Shown: positions 1 to 8,354 of the stretch, one piece after another
Layout: every line of letters starts with the position of its first letter
How positions within the stretch are numbered: position 1 is the stretch's first letter
DNA from: Chryseobacterium camelliae
GTDB taxonomy: Bacteria; Bacteroidota; Bacteroidia; Flavobacteriales; Weeksellaceae
Direction of reading: 5' to 3'
Assembly: GCF_002770595.1 (NCBI RefSeq)
Contig: NZ_CP022986.1
Coordinates: 2,046,001-2,110,000, forward strand
DNA: 64,000 nucleotides
The notes under the pieces: model-generated
Databases searched by the model: none
Told to the model about the DNA's origin: nothing
Seen by the model: the letters and a program-made list of their open reading frames with translations, nothing else
Program-made: the position numbers and the translations under genes

Positions 1-170
1 TCCGACTGGACTTCTCTATTTTAGTCCTGAGGCTTGATCTTGCCATGCCGTTAAGGGTGCCTTATTATGAAAAAGGTGATCGCTGGACTTTCAACAGGAT
101 CGACTTCGGAAATTCTGACTGGAGAAAAGATAACTTAATTTTAAACATTGCTATCGGATATCCGTTCTAA
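1..170 (+). CDS. Outer-membrane beta-barrel protein, C-terminal fragment (BamA/TamL-like)
   Basis: Only the last 55 or so codons are inside the window. They run in the frame that stops with TAA at 168-170. The fragment has alternating polar and hydrophobic strands (for example the segment around LVLRLDLAMPLRVPYYEKGD) and ends in IAIGYPF. A terminal aromatic residue is the usual BamA recognition signal of outer-membrane barrels. The local sequence resembles the last strands of Omp85/surface-antigen proteins such as the TamL lipoprotein of Bacteroidota; this is family recall, not a search. The next gene starts one base after the stop, so the two are probably co-transcribed. Confidence 0.6.
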   Translation, partial: RLDFSILVLRLDLAMPLRVPYYEKGDRWTFNRIDFGNSDWRKDNLILNIAIGYPF

Positions 171-171
171 T

Positions 172-1101
172 ATGAAAAACAACCTTACATTTTTCTGGGA
201 TGTATTAAAAGAGACCTTTAAGGAATGGAATAAGTCCTCGGCATCCAAAGATTCGGCAAGCCTTGCTTACTACGCCATTTTTTCTATTCCGGGCCTTCTG
301 ATCATCATCATCTGGATTGCCGGAAACTTTTTTGGTGAAGAAGCGATACGCGGCGAAATCAGCAGCCAGATCAGCGGGATTATGGGCGCCGATGTAGCCA
401 CGAGCATTCAGGATATGATTGCCGGGGCGCTGATTGACAAAGAAAATATTTTTATGAAAATTGTAGGAATCGGCTCGTTGGTATTCGGTTCCACTACCCT
501 ATTCTTCCAGCTGCAGCATTCCCTGAATACCCTTTGGGATGTAGAATCTGCGCCTAAAAAAGCGTTCGTGAAATTCCTTATCGACCGTGCAAACTCATTA
601 GGAATGATCCTGGTTTTAGGGTTCCTCCTGATGACTACCATGATCTTATCTTCACTGATCAGCCTTTTGAATAACTGGATTACCAGCTATTTCGGATACG
701 AAACATATATGTTGGTAGAGGTGATTAATTTCGCGGTTGGCCTTGCGGTGGTCATGTTGCTGTTTGCGCTCATGTTCAAAGTGCTTCCTGATGTCAGGAT
801 CCGCTGGAGATCGGTATGGAAAGGGGCATTTCTGACTGCAGTCCTGTTTACCTTGGGAAAATTCCTGCTGAGCCTGTATTTCGGGCAGTTTAAACCGACT
901 TCAGCATTTGGTGCCGCCGGTACGATCATCCTGATTATGATGTGGATCAATTATTCCTGTATGCTGATCTTTTTTGGGGCAGAGTTTACCAAGATCTATA
1001 CCCTGAAAAAAGGCTATCCGATCATTCCGTCCAAACATGCGAAGTGGAGTGAAGCGAAGCTGTATGAAGAAAGCATGAAAGATAAGACCGCTCAAGAATA
1101 A
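172..1101 (+). CDS. YihY/virulence factor BrkB family inner-membrane protein
   Basis: A 309-residue polytopic membrane protein with about six hydrophobic helices. The first is near residues 35-55 (the YYAIFSIPGLLIIII segment). The family hallmark G-TTLFFQLQHSLNTLWDV follows around residue 110, and a C-terminal helix pair near 250-285 ends in a short charged tail. YihY/BrkB proteins were once called RNase BN; their function is unsettled. The ATG at 172 is chosen because it directly follows the upstream stop. A TTG at 148 in the same frame would overlap the upstream gene and is less likely. Confidence 0.9.
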   Translation: MKNNLTFFWDVLKETFKEWNKSSASKDSASLAYYAIFSIPGLLIIIIWIAGNFFGEEAIRGEISSQISGIMGADVATSIQDMIAGALIDKENIFMKIVGIGSLVFGSTTLFFQLQHSLNTLWDVESAPKKAFVKFLIDRANSLGMILVLGFLLMTTMILSSLISLLNNWITSYFGYETYMLVEVINFAVGLAVVMLLFALMFKVLPDVRIRWRSVWKGAFLTAVLFTLGKFLLSLYFGQFKPTSAFGAAGTIILIMMWINYSCMLIFFGAEFTKIYTLKKGYPIIPSKHAKWSEAKLYEESMKDKTAQE

Positions 1102-1104
1102 AAG

Positions 1105-1133
1105 CAAAGCCTCCTGAATTCCAGGAAGCTTTG
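1105..1133. terminator. Hairpin between convergent genes
   Basis: An inverted repeat, CAAAGC at 1105-1110 paired with GCTTTG at 1128-1133, encloses CCTG/CAGG-type complementarity. It lies in the 37 bp between the convergent YihY and argS stops. There is no strong T run on either side, so a bidirectional terminator is inferred from position and fold. Confidence 0.5.
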
Positions 1134-1138
1134 ATAAT

Positions 1139-2908
1139 TTACATTCTGTTTACGGTTTCAATTCCCAGCAGTCGAAGTGCTTTTTTGATCACCTTAGCGG
1201 TAAGGTCAGATAGGCTTAACCTGAAGTTTTTCAGCTGCTCATCTTCAAGCTTCAGGATGATATTGCTCTGGTAGAATGAATTGTATGCTTTCACCAGTTC
1301 ATATACATAATTAGCGATCTGAGCCGGGCTTAATGATTCGGCAGCTTTTTCCACGACAGGCTTGTAGTTAGCCAGAAGCATGATCAGTTCTTTTTCAGAC
1401 TCATTCAATTCAACATGAGTATAATCCTTTACTTCTGCATAACCCGCATCTGCTTTGGCCAGCAGGGACTGAATACGTGCATACGTATACTGGATGAAAG
1501 GACCTGTATTTCCGTTAAATTCAATACTTTCTTCAGGATTGAAAAGCATTTTTTTCTTAGGGTCTACTTTCAGCATAAAATATTTTAATGCTCCTATACC
1601 TACTGTTTCATAAGAAGCTTCACGAGCTTCTTCCGAAAGGCCTTCCAGCTTTCCTAATTCAATAGCTTTTGCCTTGGCAGTTTCATACATTTCCTGCATC
1701 AAATCATCGGCATCCACTACAGTACCTTCACGGGATTTCATTTTACCGTTCGGGAGCTCCACCATTCCATAAGAAAGGTGATACAGATGATCTGCCCATT
1801 CATATCCCAGCTTTTTCAAGATTTTAAATAAAACCTGGAAATGGTAATCCTGCTCGTTTCCTACGGTATAGATCAGTTTCTGGATATTGTTCTGCTTGAA
1901 ACGCTCTACAGCGGTACCAAGATCCTGCGTCATATAAACTGAGGTTCCGTCTGAACGCAGCAGGAGTTTCTGGTCCAGTCCTTCGTCGGTCAGGTCACAC
2001 CATACCGAACCGTCTTCTTTCCGGTACAGCACGCCTTTATCAAGTCCCTGCTGAATAAGGTCTTTTCCAAGAATATAGGTATTGCTTTCGTACTGAACCT
2101 GGTCAAATTCAACACCGAGTCTTTTGTAGGTTTCATTGAATCCTGCATAGACCCATGCATTCATTTCTTTCCATAGGTTCCTTACGTTTTCGTCTCCGTT
2201 TTCCCAATCCAGCAACATGGCCTGAGCTTCTTTAATAAGCGGTGCTTCCTTTTTTGCCTGCTCTTCCGTCATTCCATCCTGCATCAATCCGGAAATCTGC
2301 TGCTTATATTGCTTGTCGAACTCTACATAATAGTTCCCGACAAATTTATCCCCTTTCGTATGGGTAGCTTCAGGAGTAGATCCGTTTCCGAATTTTTCCC
2401 AGGCCAGCATCGATTTACAGATATGGATCCCCCGGTCATTAATGATCTGGGTCCTGATCACATCATATCCGGCTTCCCTAAGGATCTGAGATACGGAGAA
2501 GCCTAAAAGATTATTCCGGATATGCCCTAAGTGAAGCGGTTTATTGGTATTCGGAGATGAATATTCGATCATTACCGTCGCATTTTTCGGCTCTACAGCA
2601 TCGATACCTTCCGATACTGACTTTAGATTACCAAGGAAGAACTGGTTCCTGATCTTGATATTTAAAAATCCTTTAACCACATTAAAGTTTTCCAAAAGAT
2701 CAGTCTGAGTAGTCAGGGCCTCCCCAAGTTCCACCGCAATACTTTCCGGATTTTTTTTCAGCTGCTTTACCAGCGGAAAGGTCACAATTGTAAAATCGCC
2801 TTCAAATTCGGTCTTATTTTCCTGAACTTCCAGGTTGATGTCCTTCAACTGATACATATTGAGGATCACCTCTGAAAGCTTTTCGCCTACGATATTTTTG
2901 ATGTTCAT
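1139..2908 (-). CDS. argS: Arginyl-tRNA synthetase (EC 6.1.1.19)
   Basis: This 589-residue class I aminoacyl-tRNA synthetase charges tRNA-Arg with arginine in the cytoplasm. An N-terminal Add1-type domain (about residues 1-85) recognises the tRNA D-loop. The HIGH signature appears as HLGHIRNN near residue 125. The KMSKS loop is replaced by MKSREGTVVDADDLM near residue 390, as is usual for ArgS. The C-terminal all-helical DALR anticodon-binding domain ends at LLGIETVNRM. Length is typical. A TAnnTTTG element lies about 60 bp upstream. It is essential and shows no damage. Confidence 0.97.
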   Translation of the reverse strand: MNIKNIVGEKLSEVILNMYQLKDINLEVQENKTEFEGDFTIVTFPLVKQLKKNPESIAVELGEALTTQTDLLENFNVVKGFLNIKIRNQFFLGNLKSVSEGIDAVEPKNATVMIEYSSPNTNKPLHLGHIRNNLLGFSVSQILREAGYDVIRTQIINDRGIHICKSMLAWEKFGNGSTPEATHTKGDKFVGNYYVEFDKQYKQQISGLMQDGMTEEQAKKEAPLIKEAQAMLLDWENGDENVRNLWKEMNAWVYAGFNETYKRLGVEFDQVQYESNTYILGKDLIQQGLDKGVLYRKEDGSVWCDLTDEGLDQKLLLRSDGTSVYMTQDLGTAVERFKQNNIQKLIYTVGNEQDYHFQVLFKILKKLGYEWADHLYHLSYGMVELPNGKMKSREGTVVDADDLMQEMYETAKAKAIELGKLEGLSEEAREASYETVGIGALKYFMLKVDPKKKMLFNPEESIEFNGNTGPFIQYTYARIQSLLAKADAGYAEVKDYTHVELNESEKELIMLLANYKPVVEKAAESLSPAQIANYVYELVKAYNSFYQSNIILKLEDEQLKNFRLSLSDLTAKVIKKALRLLGIETVNRM

Positions 2909-2964
2909 TATTGATATGCATTTTTATTCAGGCAGATCCTCCTGAATAGGTATAAAATCAGGTA

Positions 2965-2972
2965 CAAATATA
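2965..2972 (-). promoter_or_regulatory. TAnnTTTG promoter element for argS
   Basis: Read on the minus strand the site is TATATTTG, matching the Bacteroidota -7 consensus. It lies about 57 bp upstream of the argS ATG. No clear -33 TTG was found at the usual spacing. Confidence 0.5.
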
Positions 2973-2978
2973 CGGAAA

Positions 2979-3001
2979 TAAAAAAACCGCCCGGAGGCGG
3001 T
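2979..3001 (-). terminator. Rho-independent terminator of the susCD unit
   Basis: On the minus strand ACCGCC (loop TCCG) GGCGGT forms a GC-rich six-pair stem followed by a run of T. It is 28 bp past the susD-like stop and upstream of argS, so it should end the susC-susD transcript. Confidence 0.85.
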
Positions 3002-3029
3002 ATTTAATATAAATGTTAAAAGAGTGTTA

Positions 3030-4484
3030 CTAAAGTTTGTCCCAAAAGATCTTAGTTGTGAGCAGGTCTCCACCTATTGCTGAAGCAGCTGCATTAACAT
3101 TTGCCCCGTTAGTCTGATATTCACTTGCAGGATAGGTCATACGTACGGGAACACTGGATATTGTTGCAGCACTTGCCGGTTGAAGAGCCGGGTAATCTAG
3201 CCTTCGCCAGAAATTCCATGAGGTAAGAGGTTGATTATACATGGCTACCCATGCCTGCTGACCAACAGACTGCTTCCAGTTTGAAGCATTATAAGGATGA
3301 GTTACAATATATGCCGCCGCATCTGCAGTTGCGCCCCAGTCTGTAAAAGATGAAGTAATGGCATTAGCGTAATTTACAGCTGCACTTCCTCCTATGCCCC
3401 ATCGTGCACTTGCTTCTGTAAGATAAAATGCAACTTCAGTATAATTCATAATGATTCCTGGGGTAGTAGCTGTATATGCGAAATTACCCGGTGCAGAAAA
3501 GTTGGCAAAAGATGCAGGTTGGCCGATTGCCTGACCAATATAGTTCCCTGTATTACCAACAGGTTTAAAATACCGTGATATTCTAGCATCATTATTCGCA
3601 TTCATATAATCCACTAATGTTTTTCCTCCTACAAAATCATTTCTATTACTCGCTTTTACGTTTTCATAAATTGGATTCCAGTTGGGTGAGCCTGATAAAT
3701 ATTGAATTTTACAATCATTTGCGGAGGAAGTCATTACTCCATTACTGATAGCAGTAGCGGAAGTTTGCTGTGCTAATGACGGATTAGAATCCGCAAGTGC
3801 AATTCCTAACTTTAGAAGAAGAGAATTACCGAATGTTTTCCATCCTGATAAACTTCCTGAATAAAATTTGTCCGCAGAAGAGAAATCATCTGAAGCAGAG
3901 TTCAATCCTCCGTTCAGATCAATATTTGCTATATCCTGTTGTAACCTTGTTATCAAATTAGCATAAACCCCTGCTCCGTCATCATAGGCCGGCGCAACAT
4001 TGTTTCCAAGCTGATTAGCCTGCGAATATGGGATATTGCCGAAAGTATCTACTAAAATCTGATAAGTATACACCTGCATAATGTCGATTATCGCTAATTG
4101 ATTCTGTTTAATTTTAGGCCAGGTATTTACTTCAGAAGGCACTGGTTGATAAGCATTTATCAATTCCTTGGCTTTTACTAAACTGTTTAAAACATTAACG
4201 TAATTATCTACATATATCTGATTCGATACGTTTCTGTTAGTAAAATTATAATTACTTTCTTCAACATAGGTTGTTTCCTGCCAATATTGCATGGTCAATC
4301 GAAAATTATTTTCATTAACACTGCATGTATTTACATAATCACTTAATTCTTTTTGAGCATTGGTTACTAATGTGGAAGGAATAGTTGTATAGGCCGAGTG
4401 TGGATCCAGATTGATATCATCCGATGCACAACTGGTAAATAATGTCAACGTCCCTAACAATATCGGTATTATGATTTTTTTCAT
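3030..4484 (-). CDS. SusD/RagB-family nutrient-binding outer-membrane lipoprotein
   Basis: 484 residues with a lipoprotein signal (MKKIIIPILLGTLTLFTSC, lipobox Cys around residue 19) followed by acidic residues, as in surface-exposed lipoproteins. The mature part is helix-rich, with TPR-like repeats and the segment YTYQILVDTFGNIPYSQA. This matches the SusD-like subfamily that lids TonB-dependent SusC transporters. SusD proteins bind oligosaccharides or peptides at the cell surface. The gene starts 10 bp after the susC-like stop, so the two form one operon. No linked enzyme is present, so the substrate cannot be inferred. Confidence 0.92.
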   Translation of the reverse strand: MKKIIIPILLGTLTLFTSCASDDINLDPHSAYTTIPSTLVTNAQKELSDYVNTCSVNENNFRLTMQYWQETTYVEESNYNFTNRNVSNQIYVDNYVNVLNSLVKAKELINAYQPVPSEVNTWPKIKQNQLAIIDIMQVYTYQILVDTFGNIPYSQANQLGNNVAPAYDDGAGVYANLITRLQQDIANIDLNGGLNSASDDFSSADKFYSGSLSGWKTFGNSLLLKLGIALADSNPSLAQQTSATAISNGVMTSSANDCKIQYLSGSPNWNPIYENVKASNRNDFVGGKTLVDYMNANNDARISRYFKPVGNTGNYIGQAIGQPASFANFSAPGNFAYTATTPGIIMNYTEVAFYLTEASARWGIGGSAAVNYANAITSSFTDWGATADAAAYIVTHPYNASNWKQSVGQQAWVAMYNQPLTSWNFWRRLDYPALQPASAATISSVPVRMTYPASEYQTNGANVNAAASAIGGDLLTTKIFWDKL

Positions 4485-4494
4485 TTCTTACTGT

Positions 4495-7400
4495 TTAAAA
4501 ATTAACTTTTACATTAAATGAGAAGTTCCTTGTTGTAGGCATAACCCCTGACTGATATCCTTGTAAATTTCCCGACGATAATCCTGCTTCAGGATCAGCA
4601 TACGGCAAGTTTTTATGGATAATCCAAAGATTACTTCCTATCAGACTAAATGACATTCCCTGAATAAATTTAGAACCCAAAGCTTCTTTTGATAAGTTAT
4701 AGGTAATAGAAGCTTCTCTCAGCTTAATATAACTTGCATCATAGACAAATGCAGCTGCCGGAGGGTCTGTATTTAATACCTGGCTGGACCATGATTTATC
4801 TAACCGAACATTATTGGTTATATATTGTCCGGGATTGTTAGGATCCGGGATAACTCCCTGCTGAATAATCCCGCCACCGTTTGCCAAAGTATTTCTGATT
4901 GGATTACCTAAATCATTCAAGCCCACTGAATCAGCATATATACCCGTTCCGTAGCCATAAGATTGATCTAAAGAAAACACTTTCCCTCCTTTCTTCATAT
5001 CAATTAAGAAACTCAGAGAGAGATTTTTATACGTCACTGTATTTCTTAATCCTCCGAACCACTGAGCCTGATAACTGCCCAGATTGTTATTCGTTGTTGT
5101 TGTTTTCATGTAAGCACCCGTATTCGGATCAATTACTTTTTGTCCATCCGGAGCATAAATAAAATCAGAGCCATAAATTGTTCCGTACAATCCGCCTAAA
5201 GGAGCATTCAATGTAACACCTCCTTGAGAAGTATTGGTTTGTAAGGCTAAATTATCTACTCCATTTTTAAGTGCTGTAATAGTAGTCTTAGGATTTGACC
5301 AGTTGGCTACTAAATTCCAAGAAAAACTTTGAGATTTAATAGGAGTCAATCGTAATGACAGTTCAAATGCCTCAGTTCTCAAGTTACCAATATTCTGTTT
5401 CTGTAATGTAGTACCGGAAGCATAAGACACAAGTACATTTGAAATCAGATTTTCTGAATCATTTTTATACCATGTAGCATCAAAACCAATCCTGTTTTTT
5501 AAAAATGAAGTTTCGATACCAAATTCCATACTTTTCAATTTCTCAGCTACCAGATCTGGATTTTTTAAAACTCCGTTAAATTGATACACAGGTTGCGACC
5601 CAAACGGAGAGCCCGCCAAATAAGTATCTATTAGCTGATTAGCATCCGTATCATTTCCTACAACAGCGTAATTGGCACGAGCTTTGGCAAAACTTAACCA
5701 TGGCGCCTTGATTAAATTTGAGAATACAACACTACCGGAAACGGACGGGTACCAATACACATTATTGCCCTTTGACAAAGCTGTACTTTGATCCCTTCTT
5801 ATTGTTCCTTCCAGGTAATAGGTATTTTTATACCCTAGGCTAGCCTGGGCAAATAGTCCGATAATCTGTTTACTTACATCAGTAGTTTGATTAAGCGGTC
5901 TTTCTTTAGAGTTTGATATGTCAAAATAATTGGGAACACTTAGCCCACCTACTGTAGAATGAATATCCGAGTATGCAGTATTATAACGGATATTGGTACC
6001 AAGTACACCATTCAAGTTTAAATCCTCAGTAAGATCCTTTTTGTACGTTCCAATAAAATCATAATTCCTTTCAGACAATCTGTAATTACCGATCTGATAG
6101 CCTGAAGGCTGAGGTGTATTTGGATTAAGACCAAAGATATTAGGAACAGAACCATTAGCCTTTCTTTCCTCGGTAGTCATACTATAGCTATCATTACTTA
6201 ACCGGAGTAAGAAATTCAATTCTTTTGAAACATCATAGCTTAAAGAAACGTTCCCACTGAATCTATCTCTGCTATCATTTTGATAATTTTGATAGCGCTG
6301 GAAATAAATATTATCCCAGTATTGCGGTGCAAGATCTGTAGGACTGGTGATATTCCATGTATAATTCTGGTGGGAGATATTATAAAACTCTTCTTGTTGC
6401 TTAACATCTACATTTGTAGGCCACCATTGTCTGAAACCGGTGAGTATATTACCATTATATCCGGTATCATTCCGACCCTTGGTTTTCTGAGTAATATAGT
6501 TGGCATACAAGGATGCTGTTAGCTTTTCTGTTATTTTATAAGATGCATTACCCCCAAAATTATTTTTCACCAATGAGCTATTCGGCATTATATCCGTGGC
6601 ATCCTGATTCGTGTAATTAATTCTATAAGTAGCTGTATTATCTCCTCCACTCAGGGATACACTATTCGTAAAGTTGGAACCGTTTTTGAAAAATGAAATA
6701 GGCCCGTTCTTAGCCATGGTCCAAGGAGTTGCTTTACCAAAGTTCGGAGAACCTGGTATAAATGCATCATATTGATACACCAATAAGTTTGGATCATATT
6801 TTGGTCCGTAAGAAGCATCGCTTCCAAAGCCTGCTGCCAGGTCACCATTATAACTTCCCCACTCATCTTCTCCTACATATCCCTGACCATATTCTGTCTG
6901 ATATTTTGGAAATGTTGTCCTGTCAATAGAAGAAATCGTAACTGAACTTGAATATTCAACCCCTATTCCTTTTTGGTTCTTTTTGCCTTTTTTAGTAGTA
7001 ATGATAATCGCACCATTGGCAGCACGGGAACCATACAAAGCAGCTGCCGCAGCCCCTTTGAGCACATTTATGGTCTCTATATCATTTGGATTAATGTCAG
7101 ATGCCGCGTTACCATAATCGATTCCGTAACGACCGGTAGCCTGACTTGATGTATTGATATTATTATTAATGATAGGAACACCATCAACAACAAACAAAGG
7201 CTGATTGCTTCCTGAAAAAGATTTAAACCCTCTCAGCACGACATTAATAGAACCTCCGAAATTCGTACTTTGCTTAACATCCAGACCAGCAACCTGTCCG
7301 GATAAATTGTTTAGAAAATTTGGTGTCGGATTTTTGTTGACATCCTCTCCTTTTACTTCTTGGGTAGCATACCCCAATGATTTCTTTTCTCTTTTAATAC

Positions 7401-7530
7401 CCAATGCGGTAACTACAACCCCTTCGATCTCCTGAGTTCTCACTGTATCAGATCTCTTTTCCTGAGCATTGGATACAGCTAGGGATGAAGATAGTACTAG
7501 AGTAAGTATACCTACAGTTATTTTCTTCAT
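4495..7530 (-). CDS. SusC/RagA-family TonB-linked outer-membrane transporter
   Basis: 1011 residues. A signal peptide ends near SNAQ (about residue 23). The TonB-box/plug region follows directly (EIEGVVVTALGIKREKKSLGY, then FLNNLSGQVAGLDV and the plug motif DIETINVLKGAAAAALYGSRAANGAI around residue 150-175). The 22-strand barrel ends in NFSFNVKVNF with a terminal Phe. It imports a substrate captured by the SusD partner, driven by TonB-ExbBD. Unlike many SusC proteins, it has no carboxypeptidase-regulatory-like domain between signal and plug. It is transcribed first, ahead of the susD-like gene. No strong promoter match was found in the 124 bp gap to rnhB. Confidence 0.93.
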   Translation of the reverse strand: MKKITVGILTLVLSSSLAVSNAQEKRSDTVRTQEIEGVVVTALGIKREKKSLGYATQEVKGEDVNKNPTPNFLNNLSGQVAGLDVKQSTNFGGSINVVLRGFKSFSGSNQPLFVVDGVPIINNNINTSSQATGRYGIDYGNAASDINPNDIETINVLKGAAAAALYGSRAANGAIIITTKKGKKNQKGIGVEYSSSVTISSIDRTTFPKYQTEYGQGYVGEDEWGSYNGDLAAGFGSDASYGPKYDPNLLVYQYDAFIPGSPNFGKATPWTMAKNGPISFFKNGSNFTNSVSLSGGDNTATYRINYTNQDATDIMPNSSLVKNNFGGNASYKITEKLTASLYANYITQKTKGRNDTGYNGNILTGFRQWWPTNVDVKQQEEFYNISHQNYTWNITSPTDLAPQYWDNIYFQRYQNYQNDSRDRFSGNVSLSYDVSKELNFLLRLSNDSYSMTTEERKANGSVPNIFGLNPNTPQPSGYQIGNYRLSERNYDFIGTYKKDLTEDLNLNGVLGTNIRYNTAYSDIHSTVGGLSVPNYFDISNSKERPLNQTTDVSKQIIGLFAQASLGYKNTYYLEGTIRRDQSTALSKGNNVYWYPSVSGSVVFSNLIKAPWLSFAKARANYAVVGNDTDANQLIDTYLAGSPFGSQPVYQFNGVLKNPDLVAEKLKSMEFGIETSFLKNRIGFDATWYKNDSENLISNVLVSYASGTTLQKQNIGNLRTEAFELSLRLTPIKSQSFSWNLVANWSNPKTTITALKNGVDNLALQTNTSQGGVTLNAPLGGLYGTIYGSDFIYAPDGQKVIDPNTGAYMKTTTTNNNLGSYQAQWFGGLRNTVTYKNLSLSFLIDMKKGGKVFSLDQSYGYGTGIYADSVGLNDLGNPIRNTLANGGGIIQQGVIPDPNNPGQYITNNVRLDKSWSSQVLNTDPPAAAFVYDASYIKLREASITYNLSKEALGSKFIQGMSFSLIGSNLWIIHKNLPYADPEAGLSSGNLQGYQSGVMPTTRNFSFNVKVNF

Positions 7531-7622
7531 ATCAGATTAAATTTTGTTAACACAAATTTGTAAAACTTTTCTTAATAAATCACAACAAAAAGCTATTCCT
7601 TTCATAGTATTTCAAATATTCA

Positions 7623-7630
7623 TAAATTTG
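7623..7630 (+). promoter_or_regulatory. TAnnTTTG promoter element for rnhB
   Basis: TAAATTTG lies 24 bp before the proposed rnhB ATG at 7655. This supports that start over an in-frame upstream start at 7544, which would place the promoter inside the gene. Confidence 0.5.
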
Positions 7631-7654
7631 TACTCGGAAATCAGGAACAAAATT

Positions 7655-8239
7655 ATGGAATTGTTAAAAAAATGGACGGATTGTTATATTGAAGCGGGTT
7701 GCGATGAGGTGGGAAGAGGTTGTCTGAGTGGTCCTGTGGTTGCAGCGGCCGTCATTATAGATGATACCTTCGAACAAAATCTCATTAATGATTCTAAAAA
7801 ATTAAATTTTAAAACCCGGCAGGAGCTTGATATGTATATCAAGGAAAATGTGAAATGCTATGCCATTGCAGAATTACCTCCCGAATTCATAGATCAGCAT
7901 AATATATTGAATGCCAGTATACATGCAATGCATAATGCTTTAGATAAGCTGACTATTAAACCTGAATTTATTCTGGTTGACGGAAACCGTTTCCATCCTT
8001 ATAATTATATTCCCCATCTGTGCATTGTACAGGGAGACTCAAAGATGCTGTCTATTGCCGCCGCTTCTATCCTGGCTAAAAATTACAGGGATAAATTAAT
8101 GATCAATCTGCATGAAGAGCATCCCGAGTACGGATGGGATACAAATTTCGGATATGCAACCAAAAAACATCAGGAAGCCCTGATCAAGCATGGTCCCACG
8201 AAGTACCACAGACAATCTTTCCGATTGAAGTACGATTAA
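7655..8239 (+). CDS. rnhB: Ribonuclease HII (EC 3.1.26.4)
   Basis: 194 residues. It cleaves the RNA strand of RNA-DNA hybrids and single ribonucleotides embedded in DNA. The first catalytic pair is in CDEVGRGCLSGP (D17, E18). The later acidic residues are in FILVDGNRF and in the SIAAASILAKNYRD stretch. The ATG at 7655 gives the normal N-terminus, just ahead of the catalytic motif. The longer frame from 7544 adds a hydrophobic stretch unlike the family and would cross the promoter. It is divergent from the susC-like gene and convergent with yidC. Confidence 0.95.
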   Translation: MELLKKWTDCYIEAGCDEVGRGCLSGPVVAAAVIIDDTFEQNLINDSKKLNFKTRQELDMYIKENVKCYAIAELPPEFIDQHNILNASIHAMHNALDKLTIKPEFILVDGNRFHPYNYIPHLCIVQGDSKMLSIAAASILAKNYRDKLMINLHEEHPEYGWDTNFGYATKKHQEALIKHGPTKYHRQSFRLKYD

Positions 8240-8308
8240 TGATCAGGCAGAGGTAAGCTATACGATTTCAAATATTGCCTGTTGAAATTTAGACTGATTC
8301 TAAATAAA

Positions 8309-8340
8309 AAAGAGAAGTAATAATTTACTTCTCTTTTTTT
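8309..8340. terminator. Bidirectional terminator between rnhB and yidC
   Basis: A perfect 10-bp stem, AGAGAAGTAA (8311-8320) with TTACTTCTCT (8325-8334), has a 4-nt loop. It is flanked by an A run on one side and a T run on the other, so it can terminate both convergent genes. Confidence 0.85.
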
Positions 8341-8354
8341 ATTTTATAGTGTTT